DNA from: CAZOWW01 sp964583765
GTDB lineage: Bacteria; Actinomycetota; Actinomycetes; Actinomycetales; Kineosporiaceae
Assembly: GCA_964583765.1 (NCBI GenBank)
Contig: CAZOWW010000026.1
Span: forward strand, 1 to 44,726
DNA: 44,726 nucleotides
Direction of reading: 5' to 3'
Part shown: positions 15,994 to 26,263 of the stretch, in pieces
Layout of the letters: each line of letters begins with the position of its first letter
Position numbering within the stretch: the stretch's first letter is position 1
Position numbers and translations under genes: made by a program
The notes under the pieces: model-generated
Database searches by the model: none
What the model saw: the letters and a program-made list of their open reading frames with translations, nothing else
Told to the model about the DNA's origin: nothing

Positions 15994-17604
15994 GTGACCG
16001 ACCAGGAGCCGTCCCCCCGCCTCACCCCGCTCTCCCCGGGCCTGACCGACCCGCTGTCGCCTGGGGCGTCCACCCCGCAGACCGCTGCCCGGCAAACGGC
16101 GGCCGCCGCCGGATCGGACGCCGAGGCCGACCTGCTGCCCGAGCAGCTGCGGGTGCGCCGGGAGAAGCGTCAGCGCCTGCTGGACGCCGGGCAGGAGCCT
16201 TATCCGGTGACCGTGCCCCGCACGCACACCCTCGGTGAGGTGCGGGCCGCGCACGGCGAGCTCACGGCGGGCGAGGAGACGGACGACGAGGTCGGCGTGA
16301 CCGGTCGGGTCGTCCTCGCGCGCAATACGGGCAAGCTGTGCTTCGCGACCCTGCAGGAGGGCGACGGGACCCGGCTGCAGGTCATGGTCTCCCTGGCCGG
16401 GGTCGGCGCCGAGGCGCTGGCCGGCTGGAAGCAGGACGTCGACCTGGGCGACCACGTGTTCGTGCACGGGCGGGTGATCTGCTCGCGCACGGGGGAGCTC
16501 TCCGTGATGGCCGACTCCTGGCAGTTGGCGGCCAAGGCCCTGCGGCCCCTGCCGGTGCTGCACAAGGAGATGTCCGAGGAGACCCGGGTCCGCCAGCGGT
16601 ACGTGGACCTCATCGTCCGTCCCGCGGCCCGCGAGGTCGTGCGCACCCGGGCCCGCGTCGTGCGGGCGCTTCGCGAGTGCTTCCACGACCGGGGGTTCCT
16701 CGAGGTGGAGACGCCGATGCTGCAGGTGATGCACGGCGGCGCCGCGGCACGGCCGTTCCGCACGCACATGAACGCCTTCGACCTCGACCTGTTCCTGCGA
16801 ATCGCCCCGGAACTGTTCCTGAAGCGTGCGGTGGTCGGCGGGATCGAGAAGGTCTTCGAGATCAACCGGAACTTCCGGAACGAGGGGGCCGACTCGACCC
16901 ATTCGCCGGAGTTCGCGATGATTGAGGCCTACGAGGCCTACGGCAGCTACGACACGATGGCCGCGCTGACCCGCACTCTCGTGCAGGACGCCGCACGGGC
17001 GGTGCACGGGTCCACGGTCGTGGAGCTGGCGGACGGTACGGAGTACGACCTCGGTGGGGAATGGGCCGAGGTGACGTTGTTCGGCAGCCTCTCCGCGGCG
17101 CTCGGTGAGGAGGTGGACGCCACCACCCCCATGGCCGCTCTGTGTGCATATGCGGACAAGCATTCCGTGCCCGTGGCCGGACACTACGGACCGGGCAAGC
17201 TCGCCGAGGAACTCTTCGAGGCGCTGGTCGTGCCCGACCTGTACGCGCCCACGTTCGTCCGGGACTATCCGGAGGAGACCAGTCCGCTGACCCGGGCACA
17301 CCGCAGTACCCCCGGGGTCGCCGAGAAGTGGGATCTGTACGTGCGGAGTTTCGAGTTGGCCACCGCCTACTCGGAACTCGTCGACCCGGTGGTCCAGCGC
17401 GAGCGGTTCGTCGCCCAGGCCCGGCTCGCCGCGCGCGGCGACGAGGAGGCCATGTTGCTCGACGAGGACTTCCTGCGTGCCATGGAGTACGGCATGCCGC
17501 CGGCCGGGGGCATGGGCATGGGCCTGGACCGCCTGCTCATGGCCGTGACCGGCCTGGGGATCCGCGAGACGATCCTCTTCCCCCTGGTCAAGCCCGAGGG
17601 CTGA
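15994..17604 (+). CDS. lysS: Class II lysyl-tRNA synthetase
   Basis: This enzyme charges tRNA-Lys with lysine. The 536-residue protein begins with a Ser/Pro/Thr-rich extension of about 45 residues, then an OB-fold anticodon-binding domain (about 95-190) and a class II catalytic core. Motif 2 is INRNFRNEGADSTHSPEFAM near residue 290 and motif 3 is GGMGMGLDRLLMAVTG near 505. The substrate-loop sequence TAYSELVDP is the version usual in actinobacteria. No LysX-type membrane domain is attached, so this is a stand-alone synthetase. I chose GTG 15994 over the upstream TTG 15985 because of the TACCCT box. Confidence 0.94.
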   Translation: MTDQEPSPRLTPLSPGLTDPLSPGASTPQTAARQTAAAAGSDAEADLLPEQLRVRREKRQRLLDAGQEPYPVTVPRTHTLGEVRAAHGELTAGEETDDEVGVTGRVVLARNTGKLCFATLQEGDGTRLQVMVSLAGVGAEALAGWKQDVDLGDHVFVHGRVICSRTGELSVMADSWQLAAKALRPLPVLHKEMSEETRVRQRYVDLIVRPAAREVVRTRARVVRALRECFHDRGFLEVETPMLQVMHGGAAARPFRTHMNAFDLDLFLRIAPELFLKRAVVGGIEKVFEINRNFRNEGADSTHSPEFAMIEAYEAYGSYDTMAALTRTLVQDAARAVHGSTVVELADGTEYDLGGEWAEVTLFGSLSAALGEEVDATTPMAALCAYADKHSVPVAGHYGPGKLAEELFEALVVPDLYAPTFVRDYPEETSPLTRAHRSTPGVAEKWDLYVRSFELATAYSELVDPVVQRERFVAQARLAARGDEEAMLLDEDFLRAMEYGMPPAGGMGMGLDRLLMAVTGLGIRETILFPLVKPEG

Positions 17605-17629
17605 ACCGGCTCCCCGGCGGTGCCGGCCC

Positions 17630-17714
17630 GTGGTGCGCCGGCGGATCCACTGCGCATCCCGTGGTCCGCCGACGGATCCACTGCGCATCCCGTGGTCCGC
17701 TCGCGGATCCACGG
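17630..17714. repeat. 31-bp direct repeat, 2.7 copies, after lysS
   Basis: Units at 17630-17660 and 17661-17691 differ at only two positions; a third partial unit covers 17692-17714. Each contains GGATCCAC. The period is not a multiple of three, fitting non-coding DNA. It lies between the lysS stop and the promoter of the next gene. Confidence 0.85.
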
Positions 17715-17722
17715 TGGCGGCA

Positions 17723-17728
17723 TAGGCT
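17723..17728 (+). promoter_or_regulatory. -10 box of small membrane protein gene
   Basis: TAGGCT at 17723-17728 is exactly 7 nt before the GTG at 17736, the leaderless layout. Confidence 0.6.
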
Positions 17729-17735
17729 GGAGGAT

Positions 17736-17957
17736 GTGGGGACCGTCGTGACCACCGTGGTGCCCTCCCTGGGGGTGCTGGCCCTGTTCCTGCTCGCGCT
17801 CCGCGCCCTGGTCGGCGCCGATCGGGCCGAGCGTCGGGCACACGAGTCCCTCGCGGGGGTCAACCCGGCTGTGCCTGCCGCCGGGGGGACGGAGCTCTCC
17901 GGCGACGGCGAGAAGGGCCCGGCGGGTGCGGACGCACCCGACGCGACGCACGACTGA
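17736..17957 (+). CDS. Small single-span membrane protein, function unknown
   Basis: The 73-residue protein has one hydrophobic segment (about residues 5-27), an Arg-rich patch just after it (ADRAERRAHES) and an acidic, Gly/Pro-rich tail, suggesting an N-out or signal-anchor topology with a cytoplasmic tail. I do not recognise a family. It is supported as a gene by the TAGGCT box 7 nt before its GTG start and by strong GC bias at third codon positions. It sits between lysS and lsr2; mycobacterial relatives also carry very short unnamed genes around lysS, but I cannot show homology. Confidence 0.6.
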   Translation: MGTVVTTVVPSLGVLALFLLALRALVGADRAERRAHESLAGVNPAVPAAGGTELSGDGEKGPAGADAPDATHD

Positions 17958-18396
17958 GCCCCACCCCGATGTCCGGCCGGGCACGACCCGGTGAGGCGCG
18001 GGGCATTCCGGAGGCAATGTGGCTCCCGGGCGGGAGCCGAACCTGTGGTCATCGGCATACCGGCGGTGATCTTTACGTGATCTGCGCAACTTTCCCGTCG
18101 CTATCCGGTCCGAAGGACTAAGGTGCGGCGCACGGCAAACCCTGTCCGGAGCTATGAGCACGTGCGGGCATGCCGCTATGCCCGTGCGGGCAATGGGGGC
18201 TGCTATACCGGTCGAGCCGTCGTCGGTGTGGCGGGGCGGCCGGATCGCGGGCGGGTAACGGATCATCCCGGTGCCGCTCGGCTATGCGGAGGATCCTATG
18301 GGTGCCCGACCCCGTTTTCGAGGACGCACGATCGGTACCAATTGTGCCCGGTGGGTCACGCCGACGACACGACTTTCCTGTGGATCGCCTCTCTCT

Positions 18397-18425
18397 TTGA
18401 CATTCCCGCCGGGTCGTCCGATCAT
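18397..18425 (+). promoter_or_regulatory. lsr2 promoter
   Basis: TTGACA at 18397-18402 and GATCAT at 18420-18425 are separated by 17 bp, a housekeeping-sigma layout. Transcription would begin near 18432, about 30 nt before the lsr2 start. Confidence 0.55.
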
Positions 18426-18428
18426 TGG

Positions 18429-18445
18429 GGGGAGTAATCCTCCCC
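18429..18445 (+). promoter_or_regulatory. Hairpin at the 5' end of lsr2 mRNA
   Basis: GGGGAG (18429-18434) pairs with CTCCCC (18440-18445) around a 5-nt loop. It overlaps the predicted transcription start and lies 5 nt before the AGGAG ribosome-binding site at 18451-18455. Confidence 0.4.
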
Positions 18446-18461
18446 GAGTCAGGAGAAAGTG

Positions 18462-18803
18462 ATGGCCCAGAAGGTCCAGGTTCTTCTCGTCGACGACCTC
18501 GACGGCGGTGTCGCCGAGGAGACGGTGACGTTCGCCCTTGACGGTGTGAGCTACGAGATCGACCTTTCCACCTCCAACGCGGCCCGCCTCCGCGAGGGTG
18601 TGAGCGAATGGGTCGGACATGCGCGTCGGATCGGTGGCCGTACCGCCACCCGGACCCGTACGGCCGCACCCCGCGGAGGTCGTCAGAACGGCCGTCCGGA
18701 TCTCGCCGAGGTGCGGGCCTGGGCGCGGGACAACGGCTTCCAGGTGAGCGACCGCGGCCGCGTCTCCTCGCAGGTGCTGCAGGCTTTCGAGCAGGCCCAC
18801 TGA
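18462..18803 (+). CDS. lsr2: Lsr2 nucleoid-associated protein
   Basis: Lsr2 is the actinobacterial H-NS-like xenogeneic silencer that bridges A/T-rich DNA. The 113-residue protein has the N-terminal dimerisation domain (VQVLLVDDLDGG, then TVTFALDGVSYEIDLS), an Arg/Thr-rich linker, and a C-terminal DNA-binding domain with the AT-hook-like RGR in VSDRGRVSSQVLQAF near residue 97. The length is typical. The ATG start at 18462 has AGGAG 6 nt upstream; an adjacent GTG at 18459 is less well placed. A strong terminator follows. The position between lysS and clpC is conserved. Confidence 0.97.
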   Translation: MAQKVQVLLVDDLDGGVAEETVTFALDGVSYEIDLSTSNAARLREGVSEWVGHARRIGGRTATRTRTAAPRGGRQNGRPDLAEVRAWARDNGFQVSDRGRVSSQVLQAFEQAH

Positions 18804-18809
18804 CTCGCG

Positions 18810-18847
18810 GGGGAAGCCGCGTCCCGTGCCTGGGGCGCGGCTTCCCC
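18810..18847 (+). terminator. lsr2 terminator
   Basis: A perfect 12-bp stem (18810-18821 with 18836-18847) encloses a 14-nt loop starting 6 nt after the lsr2 stop. There is no U-tract, as is common in high-GC actinobacteria. Confidence 0.8.
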
Positions 18848-19120
18848 TGTCCGGTGGGCACTTCCTCCGTCCCGGTGCGTCCCGGGGTCCCTGCGTTCGG
18901 GATCCCGTCCCACTCCGGGGTACGTCCCGCCGATTCCCGAGGGCGCTCCGGCAGTTCCCGGGAGCCTTCTGGCGGGACGTGGTCGCGCGTTCCCTGATCC
19001 GTCCCCCGGCACAGGACGGGGCCGGAGGTCGTCCGGGGACAGGGGCGGTGGCCGTCGTACCCGGCCGACCGTCCCTCTCCGTGGTCGCGCTCGCCCCCGT
19101 GGTCGCCCCTAGGGCCCCGT

Positions 19121-19174
19121 GGTCGCCTTCGACACAGCGGTCGCCTTCGACACAGCGGTTGCCCAGGACACGGG
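19121..19174. repeat. 18-bp tandem repeat upstream of clpC
   Basis: 19121-19138 and 19139-19156 are identical (GGTCGCCTTCGACACAGC); 19157-19174 is a diverged third copy. Confidence 0.85.
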
Positions 19175-19349
19175 GCGTTCGGCCGGCGTCTCGGCGGTCT
19201 CTGAGTCGTCGGAATCCGCCCCGTCGGGTCGGCCCGGCCACGGCGCGCGACCCGGATGTCCGCCAGCAGCGAACATGCGCGGTCCGAGGGTCCGTTGCGG
19301 AACACGAAAGTCATGGGCACCGTTGGCCGAAGCAGCGGGTATCGGCTCG

Positions 19350-19378
19350 GTCTCACCTCGTGGCCAAGAGGGTGAGAC
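19350..19378. promoter_or_regulatory. Inverted repeat upstream of the clpC promoter
   Basis: GTCTCACC (19350-19357) and GGTGAGAC (19371-19378) are perfect 8-bp arms 13 nt apart, ending 16 bp before the clpC -10 box. The position fits an operator or activator site. It does not match the CIRCE, HspR or CtsR boxes that I know. Confidence 0.45.
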
Positions 19379-19394
19379 TGACGGATCCCGGAGA

Positions 19395-19400
19395 TAGCAT
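19395..19400 (+). promoter_or_regulatory. clpC -10 box
   Basis: TAGCAT at 19395-19400 fits TANNNT and gives a start near 19407 and a leader of about 50 nt ending in GAGGAG before the clpC ATG. I see no clear -35 box, so an activator may be needed. Confidence 0.45.
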
Positions 19401-19457
19401 CGACAGGTCAGCCGGAGAGCATCAAGCGCTCCGCCCGACCGCACGCGAGGAGCGCAG

Positions 19458-21968
<2,511 letters not shown>

Positions 21969-21970
21969 GC

Positions 21971-22033
21971 GCGGGGCTCACCCCGCAGTAGCTGTCCAGG
22001 GTGGCCACGGATCATGGATCCGTGGCCACCCTG
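21971..22033 (+). terminator. clpC terminator (double hairpin)
   Basis: A small hairpin (21971-21976 with 21981-21986) is followed by a perfect 17-bp stem (21997-22013 with 22017-22033) closed by a 3-nt loop and ending in TTCTGT. The second hairpin is one of the strongest in the window. Confidence 0.9.
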
Positions 22034-22094
22034 TTCTGTGTGCCCTGCCTGGGGTTCTGTGTGCCCTGCGTGGGTTCTGTGTGCCCTGCCTGGG
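22033..22094. repeat. 20/21-bp tandem repeat, 3 copies, after clpC
   Basis: Units 22033-22053, 22054-22073 and 22074-22094 share TTCTGTGTGCCCTGC. The array starts on the last base of the terminator stem and ends 38 bp before the argA start. Confidence 0.85.
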
Positions 22095-22132
22095 CCGGCA
22101 GCGACCCGAGGAGCGCATGAAAGGATTGCGGC

Positions 22133-22645
22133 ATGAGTCCTGTTGCCGAGGGGTTCCAGATTCGCCGCGCGCGCACCCCCGATGTGCGGTCGATCGTGGC
22201 CCTGGTGGAGGGATTCGCCCAGGAACGGATCCTGCTCGGCAAGGAGCTGGTCACGCTCTACGAGGACCTGCAGGAGTTCCGGGTGGCCGAGGCCGACGGC
22301 GAGGTGGTCGCCTGCGGTGCCCTGCACGTCATGTGGGAGGACCTCGCCGAGATCCGCACCCTCGCGGTGTCCCGCGCCTGGCAGGGCCGCGGTGTGGGGC
22401 ACGCGGTGCTCGACGCGCTGATCCGCGAGGCGAAGGAACTCGGGGTCTCGCGGCTGTTCTGCCTGACCTTCCAGGTGGACTTCTTCGCCCGGCACGGGTT
22501 CCGCCCCATTCAGGGCACCCCGGTGCCCCCGGACGTCTACACCGAGCTCCTGCGGTCGATGGACGAGGGCGTCGCCGAGTTCCTCGACCTGGCGCGGGTG
22601 AAGCCGAACACCCTCGGCAACACGCGCATGCTCAGGGAAGGGTGA
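22133..22645 (+). CDS. argA: N-acetylglutamate synthase (short GNAT ArgA)
   Basis: The 170-residue GNAT acetyltransferase closely resembles the mycobacterial stand-alone ArgA (Rv2747 type): RRARTPDVRSI, ELVTLYEDLQEF, CGALHVMWEDLAEIRTLAV, the acetyl-CoA loop RAWQGRGVGHAV near residue 82, FFARHGF and the C-terminal VAEFLDLARVKPNTLGNTRML. It would acetylate L-glutamate with acetyl-CoA, the first step of arginine synthesis. The ATG start at 22133 has AAAGGA 7 nt upstream. Its last 14 bases overlap the 3' end of mutY on the other strand, so the two transcripts are antisense at their ends. Confidence 0.87.
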   Translation: MSPVAEGFQIRRARTPDVRSIVALVEGFAQERILLGKELVTLYEDLQEFRVAEADGEVVACGALHVMWEDLAEIRTLAVSRAWQGRGVGHAVLDALIREAKELGVSRLFCLTFQVDFFARHGFRPIQGTPVPPDVYTELLRSMDEGVAEFLDLARVKPNTLGNTRMLREG

Positions 22646-23555
22646 CCCGCGCGGGGCGCACGATCGTCCCGGGCAGGGCGTAGCGGCCCTCGGACAGCGG
22701 CTCGACGAGCCCGTCCGCGAGGAGGCCGGCGAGACACCGGTCCCGCTGGCCCGGGTCGCGCAGGACGGCGTCCGGAGCCGCGGCGACGAGATCCGGCATG
22801 GTGAGGGCGCCGTGGGTCTTCCGCAGGGCTCCCAGAAGGCGGCCCCGAACCTGGCGATCGGTCCCCTCGTAGCCCTGGACCCGGCGAGCGGCCCCGGTGG
22901 CGGGGGGCGCACCGAGCTCCTGCCACCGGCACAGACCCAGCACGGGACAGGTGGAGCAATCCGGCGTCCGGGCAGTGCACTGCAGGGCCCCGAGCTCCAT
23001 GGATGCCGTGGCCCACCGCACGGCCCGCTCGGGATCGGCGGGCACCAGGGACACGGCCAGGCTCCGTTCCGCGGCAGTCGGCGCGGGCTCGGGCTGGGCG
23101 ACGCCGCGCACCGCACGTGCCAGCACCCGCCGAACGTTGACGTCCAGGACCGGGTGTGCCTGCCCGAACGCGAACGTGGCCACGGCGGCCGCGGTGTAGT
23201 CGCCGATGCCCGGGAGGGCACGCAGCTGCGCGTGTTCCGCGGGCACCCGGCCCTCGTGTTGCGCCACGATCGCCCCGGCCGCCTCGTGCAGGCGTAGGGC
23301 GCGCCGGGGGTAGCCGAGGCGGCCCCAGAGTCGAATGGCCTCCGCCGCGGGCTCGGCGGCCTGCGCACGCGGCGTGGGCCAGCGGGTGAGCCAGGCCTGC
23401 CAGACCGGGAGGACGCGGACGACGGGCGTCTGCTGCAGCATGATCTCGCTGACCAGCACGCCCCACGGGGTGCAGTCCGGCCGACGCCAGGGCAGGTCAC
23501 GTCCGGCCGTGCGGTACCAGTCCAGGACCGGCTCGTGCAGCGGGTGGTCGGCCAC
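22632..23555 (-). CDS. mutY: A/G-specific adenine glycosylase
   Basis: This enzyme removes adenine mispaired with 8-oxoguanine. The 307-residue protein has the catalytic helix SEIMLQQTPV near residue 34, the helix-hairpin-helix LPGIGDYTAAAV near 113 followed by the catalytic Asp in HPVLDVNVRR, and a 4Fe-4S loop with Cys spacing C-x6-C-x2-C-x5-C near 190-206. The C-terminal recognition domain is short, as usual in actinobacteria. The GTG start at 23555 has GAGGA 7 nt upstream. It lies 58 bp downstream of disA in the same direction, so a disA-mutY operon is likely. Confidence 0.94.
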   Translation of the reverse strand: MADHPLHEPVLDWYRTAGRDLPWRRPDCTPWGVLVSEIMLQQTPVVRVLPVWQAWLTRWPTPRAQAAEPAAEAIRLWGRLGYPRRALRLHEAAGAIVAQHEGRVPAEHAQLRALPGIGDYTAAAVATFAFGQAHPVLDVNVRRVLARAVRGVAQPEPAPTAAERSLAVSLVPADPERAVRWATASMELGALQCTARTPDCSTCPVLGLCRWQELGAPPATGAARRVQGYEGTDRQVRGRLLGALRKTHGALTMPDLVAAAPDAVLRDPGQRDRCLAGLLADGLVEPLSEGRYALPGTIVRPARVTLP

Positions 23556-23613
23556 GGACCCATCCTCGGGCCCACACGCCCGAGCGGCCACCGGCGGGTG
23601 CGGCTGGACGGCC

Positions 23614-24696
23614 TCAGACGTAGCGTTCGAGGATCGAGGACTCCGCCAGCCGGGACAGGCCCTCACGGACCGCACGGGCGCGCTGTTCGCCCACGCCCTC
23701 CACGGTCATCAGATCGTCCAGGTTGGCCGCGAGCAGCTTCTGCAGGTCGCCGAAGTGGTCCACGAGTCGCTCGATGATGGTCGCGGGCAATCGGGGGACC
23801 TTCGTGAGCAGCCGGTAGCCCTTGGGGCTGACCGCGGCGTCCAGGGACTCCCCGCTCGCCGAGAAGCCGAGCACGCGGGCGACCTGCCCGAGGTCGACGA
23901 GGTCGCTGGCCAGGATCTCGGCCAGGTCGTTGAGGACGTCGACCATCGTCCGTTCGCGTCGCGCGGCGTCCAGGTAGTCCCGGATCACGAGTTCACGATC
24001 GATGCCTACACCGCCGATGAGTTCGTCCAGCTGAAGGGCGAGCAGTCGGCCGTCCGTGCCCAGCTCGATGACGTAGTGGGCGATCTCGTCCGAGATCCGG
24101 CGGACCATTTCCAGACGCTGGACGACGATCGACACGTCGCGGACCGTGACAAGATCCTCGATCTCCAGGGCGGACAGCGTGCCGGTGACCTCGTCGAGCC
24201 GCGACTTGTACCGCTCGAGCGTGGCCAGGGCCTGGTTCGCCTTGGCCAGGATCGCGTCGGAGGCCTCGAGGACGTAGCGCAGGCCGCCCACGTAGAGGGC
24301 GACGATGCGCATGGACTGGCTCACCGAGATGACCGGGAACCCGGTCTGCTTGGCCACACGTTCCGCGGTGCGGTGCCGCGTGCCGGACTCGCTCGTCTCG
24401 ATCGAGGAGTCGGGCACCAGTTGGACCGCCGCCCGCACGATCCGCGAGACATCGGTCGCGATCACGATGGCGCCGTCCATCTTGGCCAGCTCGCGCAGCC
24501 GGGTCGCGGAGAACTCGACGTCCAGGACGAAACCACCCGTGCAGACGTCGGCCACCTCGCGGTCGTAGCCGAGCACGATCAACGCGCCGGTCCGGCCGCG
24601 CAGGATCCGCTCCAGCCCGTCGCGCAGCGCCGTACCCGGGGCCACTGCGGCCAGGGTGGCGCGCAACAGCTCCTCGGCGGAGCGCTCAACCGCCAC
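23614..24696 (-). CDS. disA: Diadenylate cyclase DisA
   Basis: DisA forms cyclic di-AMP from two ATP and scans DNA for branched structures. The 360-residue protein has the DAC domain with the catalytic DGA at residues 74-76 and RHR at 107-109, a central helical linker, and a C-terminal helix-hairpin-helix domain (LLAANLDDLMTVEGVGEQRA). I chose GTG 24696 because GGAG ends 6 nt before it; the ATG at 24702 directly abuts that GGAG. The radA-disA neighbourhood is conserved and links c-di-AMP with DNA repair: RadA family proteins are known to interact with DisA. Confidence 0.96.
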   Translation of the reverse strand: MAVERSAEELLRATLAAVAPGTALRDGLERILRGRTGALIVLGYDREVADVCTGGFVLDVEFSATRLRELAKMDGAIVIATDVSRIVRAAVQLVPDSSIETSESGTRHRTAERVAKQTGFPVISVSQSMRIVALYVGGLRYVLEASDAILAKANQALATLERYKSRLDEVTGTLSALEIEDLVTVRDVSIVVQRLEMVRRISDEIAHYVIELGTDGRLLALQLDELIGGVGIDRELVIRDYLDAARRERTMVDVLNDLAEILASDLVDLGQVARVLGFSASGESLDAAVSPKGYRLLTKVPRLPATIIERLVDHFGDLQKLLAANLDDLMTVEGVGEQRARAVREGLSRLAESSILERYV

Positions 24697-24725
24697 GGGC
24701 ATCTCCTGTCGCCTGGTGTGCGTGC

Positions 24726-24731
24726 AGTCTA
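24726..24731 (-). promoter_or_regulatory. Candidate disA -10 box
   Basis: TAGACT on the minus strand (24731-24726) fits TANNNT and would start transcription about 23 nt before the disA start codon. A second match, TAGAGT, lies at 24791-24786 on the same strand. Confidence 0.45.
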
Positions 24732-24763
24732 CTGACCTGCGCTACTAGGACCTGAAGGGTATG

Positions 24764-24787
24764 GTCACAGTGTTGCGAAGCTGTGAC
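24764..24787. promoter_or_regulatory. Inverted repeat between radA and disA
   Basis: GTCACAG (24764-24770) and CTGTGAC (24781-24787) are perfect 7-bp arms with a 10-nt spacer in an unusually A/T-rich 127-bp gap. It overlaps the TAGAGT box. It could be an operator for disA or a weak terminator for radA. Confidence 0.5.
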
Positions 24788-24823
24788 TCTAAGTAGTCAG
24801 ACTGTGGGAAATCGGTGAAATGC

Positions 24824-26263
24824 TCAGGTGGCGTCCTGTGCCGCGGGGGACCCCGGGACGGGGGTGATCACCTCCAGGGCGGTCACGATGTCCCGCACCG
24901 GGATCACCGACATCCCCGGTGGGACGGCGTCGTCCGTTCCCCAGGGCACGATGGCCGTGTTGAACCCTAGTCGTGCCGCCTCGGTCAGTCTCCGTCCCGC
25001 ACCGGTGATCCGGCGCACCTCGCCCGCGAGACCGACCTCACCGAGCACCACCATCGCCGGGGCGACCGGCAGGTCGAGGGCCGCGCTGGCCACGGCGAGG
25101 GCCACGGCCAGATCGGTCGTGGGTTCCACCAGGCGCACGCCACCCACGGTGGCCGCGAAGACGTCCCGGTTGGCCAGGCGCACCCCGGCCCGTCGCTCCA
25201 GCACCGCGAGCGCCAGGGCGACGCGGCTGGAGTCCAGTCCCGAGGTGGTTCGTCGAGGGTTCGCCAGGACGCTGGGCGCGACCAGGGCCTGGACCTCCGC
25301 GACCAGGGGACGGCGTCCCTCGAGGGTCACGGTGACGCTCGTGCCCGCCACGGGTCCCGCGTGCCGGGACAGGAACAGCCCGCTCGGGTCGGCCAGACCG
25401 GTGATACCTGTCTCGGAGAGGTCGAAGCACCCCACCTCGTCGGTCGGGCCGTAGCGATTCTTGACGGTGCGCAGCAGCCGCAGCCGGGTGTGGCGATCAC
25501 CCTCGAACTGGCAGACCACGTCCACGAGGTGCTCGAGCACCCGCGGTCCGGCGATGCTGCCGTCCTTGGTCACGTGTCCGACGATCACGGTGGCCATGCC
25601 GCGGGACTTCGCGACCCGGATCAGTGCCGCGGCGACCTCCCGTACCTGCCCCGCGTTCCCGGCCGCGCTGTCCACCGCCTCGCTCGCGATCGTCTGCACG
25701 GAGTCGACCACGAGCAGGTCGGGTGCCGACTGTTCCACGTGGCCGAGGACGGTGGCCAGATCGGTCTCGGCCGCCACGAGCAGGCGGGGCGACAGGGCGC
25801 CGATGCGCTCGGCGCGCAGCCGTACCGCGGCGGCGGACTCCTCACCGGTGATGTACAGGACCGTGCGGCCGCCGCCGCTCTCGGCCGCGCGGGCCGCGGC
25901 GTCCAGGAGCAGGGTGGACTTGCCGGTGCCGGGCTCTCCCGCGAGGAGCACGACCGCACCGCAGACCAGCCCGCCGCCCAGCACCCGGTCGAGTTCGGGG
26001 ACGCCGGTCGGGATCATGCTGGCGGCGGTGGCGTCGATCTCGGAGATCGGCTGCGCGGCCGCGGTGACGGCGCGGGCCGGGGTCAGCCCGGCGGGCGGAC
26101 CGGAGTCCTCCTCGATCGACCCCCAGGCCTGACACTGGGCGCACCGGCCGGACCAGCGCGGGCCACGCCAACCGCACTCGGTGCACCGGTAGGCGGAGCG
26201 CTGCCGTCCCGCGGCTCCGCGGCCCGAGGATCCCCTCGTGGTCGTCCCGGCACCTGCGGTCAT
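24824..26263 (-). CDS. radA: DNA repair protein RadA (Sms)
   Basis: RadA is a RecA-like branch-migration ATPase that processes recombination intermediates. The 479-residue protein has the zinc finger Cys27-x2-Cys30 and Cys41-x2-Cys44, Walker A GEPGTGKST at 109-117, the RadA signature KNRYGPTDEVG (usually KNRFG), and a Lon-like C-terminal domain (ATVGGVRLVEPTTDLAVALA). The ATG at 26263 overlaps the stop of a short upstream ORF as ATGA. The recognised promoter lies before that ORF, so radA translation may depend on reinitiation. It is followed by disA in the same direction after 127 bp. Confidence 0.96.
   Translation of the reverse strand: MTAGAGTTTRGSSGRGAAGRQRSAYRCTECGWRGPRWSGRCAQCQAWGSIEEDSGPPAGLTPARAVTAAAQPISEIDATAASMIPTGVPELDRVLGGGLVCGAVVLLAGEPGTGKSTLLLDAAARAAESGGGRTVLYITGEESAAAVRLRAERIGALSPRLLVAAETDLATVLGHVEQSAPDLLVVDSVQTIASEAVDSAAGNAGQVREVAAALIRVAKSRGMATVIVGHVTKDGSIAGPRVLEHLVDVVCQFEGDRHTRLRLLRTVKNRYGPTDEVGCFDLSETGITGLADPSGLFLSRHAGPVAGTSVTVTLEGRRPLVAEVQALVAPSVLANPRRTTSGLDSSRVALALAVLERRAGVRLANRDVFAATVGGVRLVEPTTDLAVALAVASAALDLPVAPAMVVLGEVGLAGEVRRITGAGRRLTEAARLGFNTAIVPWGTDDAVPPGMSVIPVRDIVTALEVITPVPGSPAAQDAT

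Larger units (their letters stand above)
17958..18461. other. 504-bp non-coding region upstream of lsr2
   Basis: This stretch is richer in A/T than its surroundings and no reading frame has normal codon bias. It contains a hairpin with 7-bp arms at 18165-18184 (CGGGCAT and ATGCCCG), a -10-like TAAGGT at 18119-18124, the lsr2 promoter at 18397-18425 and a hairpin at 18429-18445. A/T-rich DNA ahead of lsr2 could be a target for Lsr2 itself; this is inference. Confidence 0.6.
18848..19457. other. 610-bp region upstream of clpC without a convincing gene
   Basis: No frame has both a credible start and normal codon bias. The region holds an 18-bp tandem duplication (19121-19156), an 8-bp inverted repeat (19350-19378) and the clpC -10 box (19395-19400). 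The rest shows nothing I can name. Confidence 0.6.

Noticed and set aside
18298..18462. A 54-codon basic ORF with GGAGG before its ATG and a stop overlapping the lsr2 start
   Set aside because: About half of its codons end in A or T, unlike all real genes here, and the lsr2 promoter and hairpin lie inside it. It reads as lsr2 leader DNA.
24764..24787. A CRP-type site between radA and disA
   Set aside because: The half-sites are in the opposite order (GTCACA then TGTGAC) to the CRP consensus TGTGA-N6-TCACA, with a 10-nt spacer.
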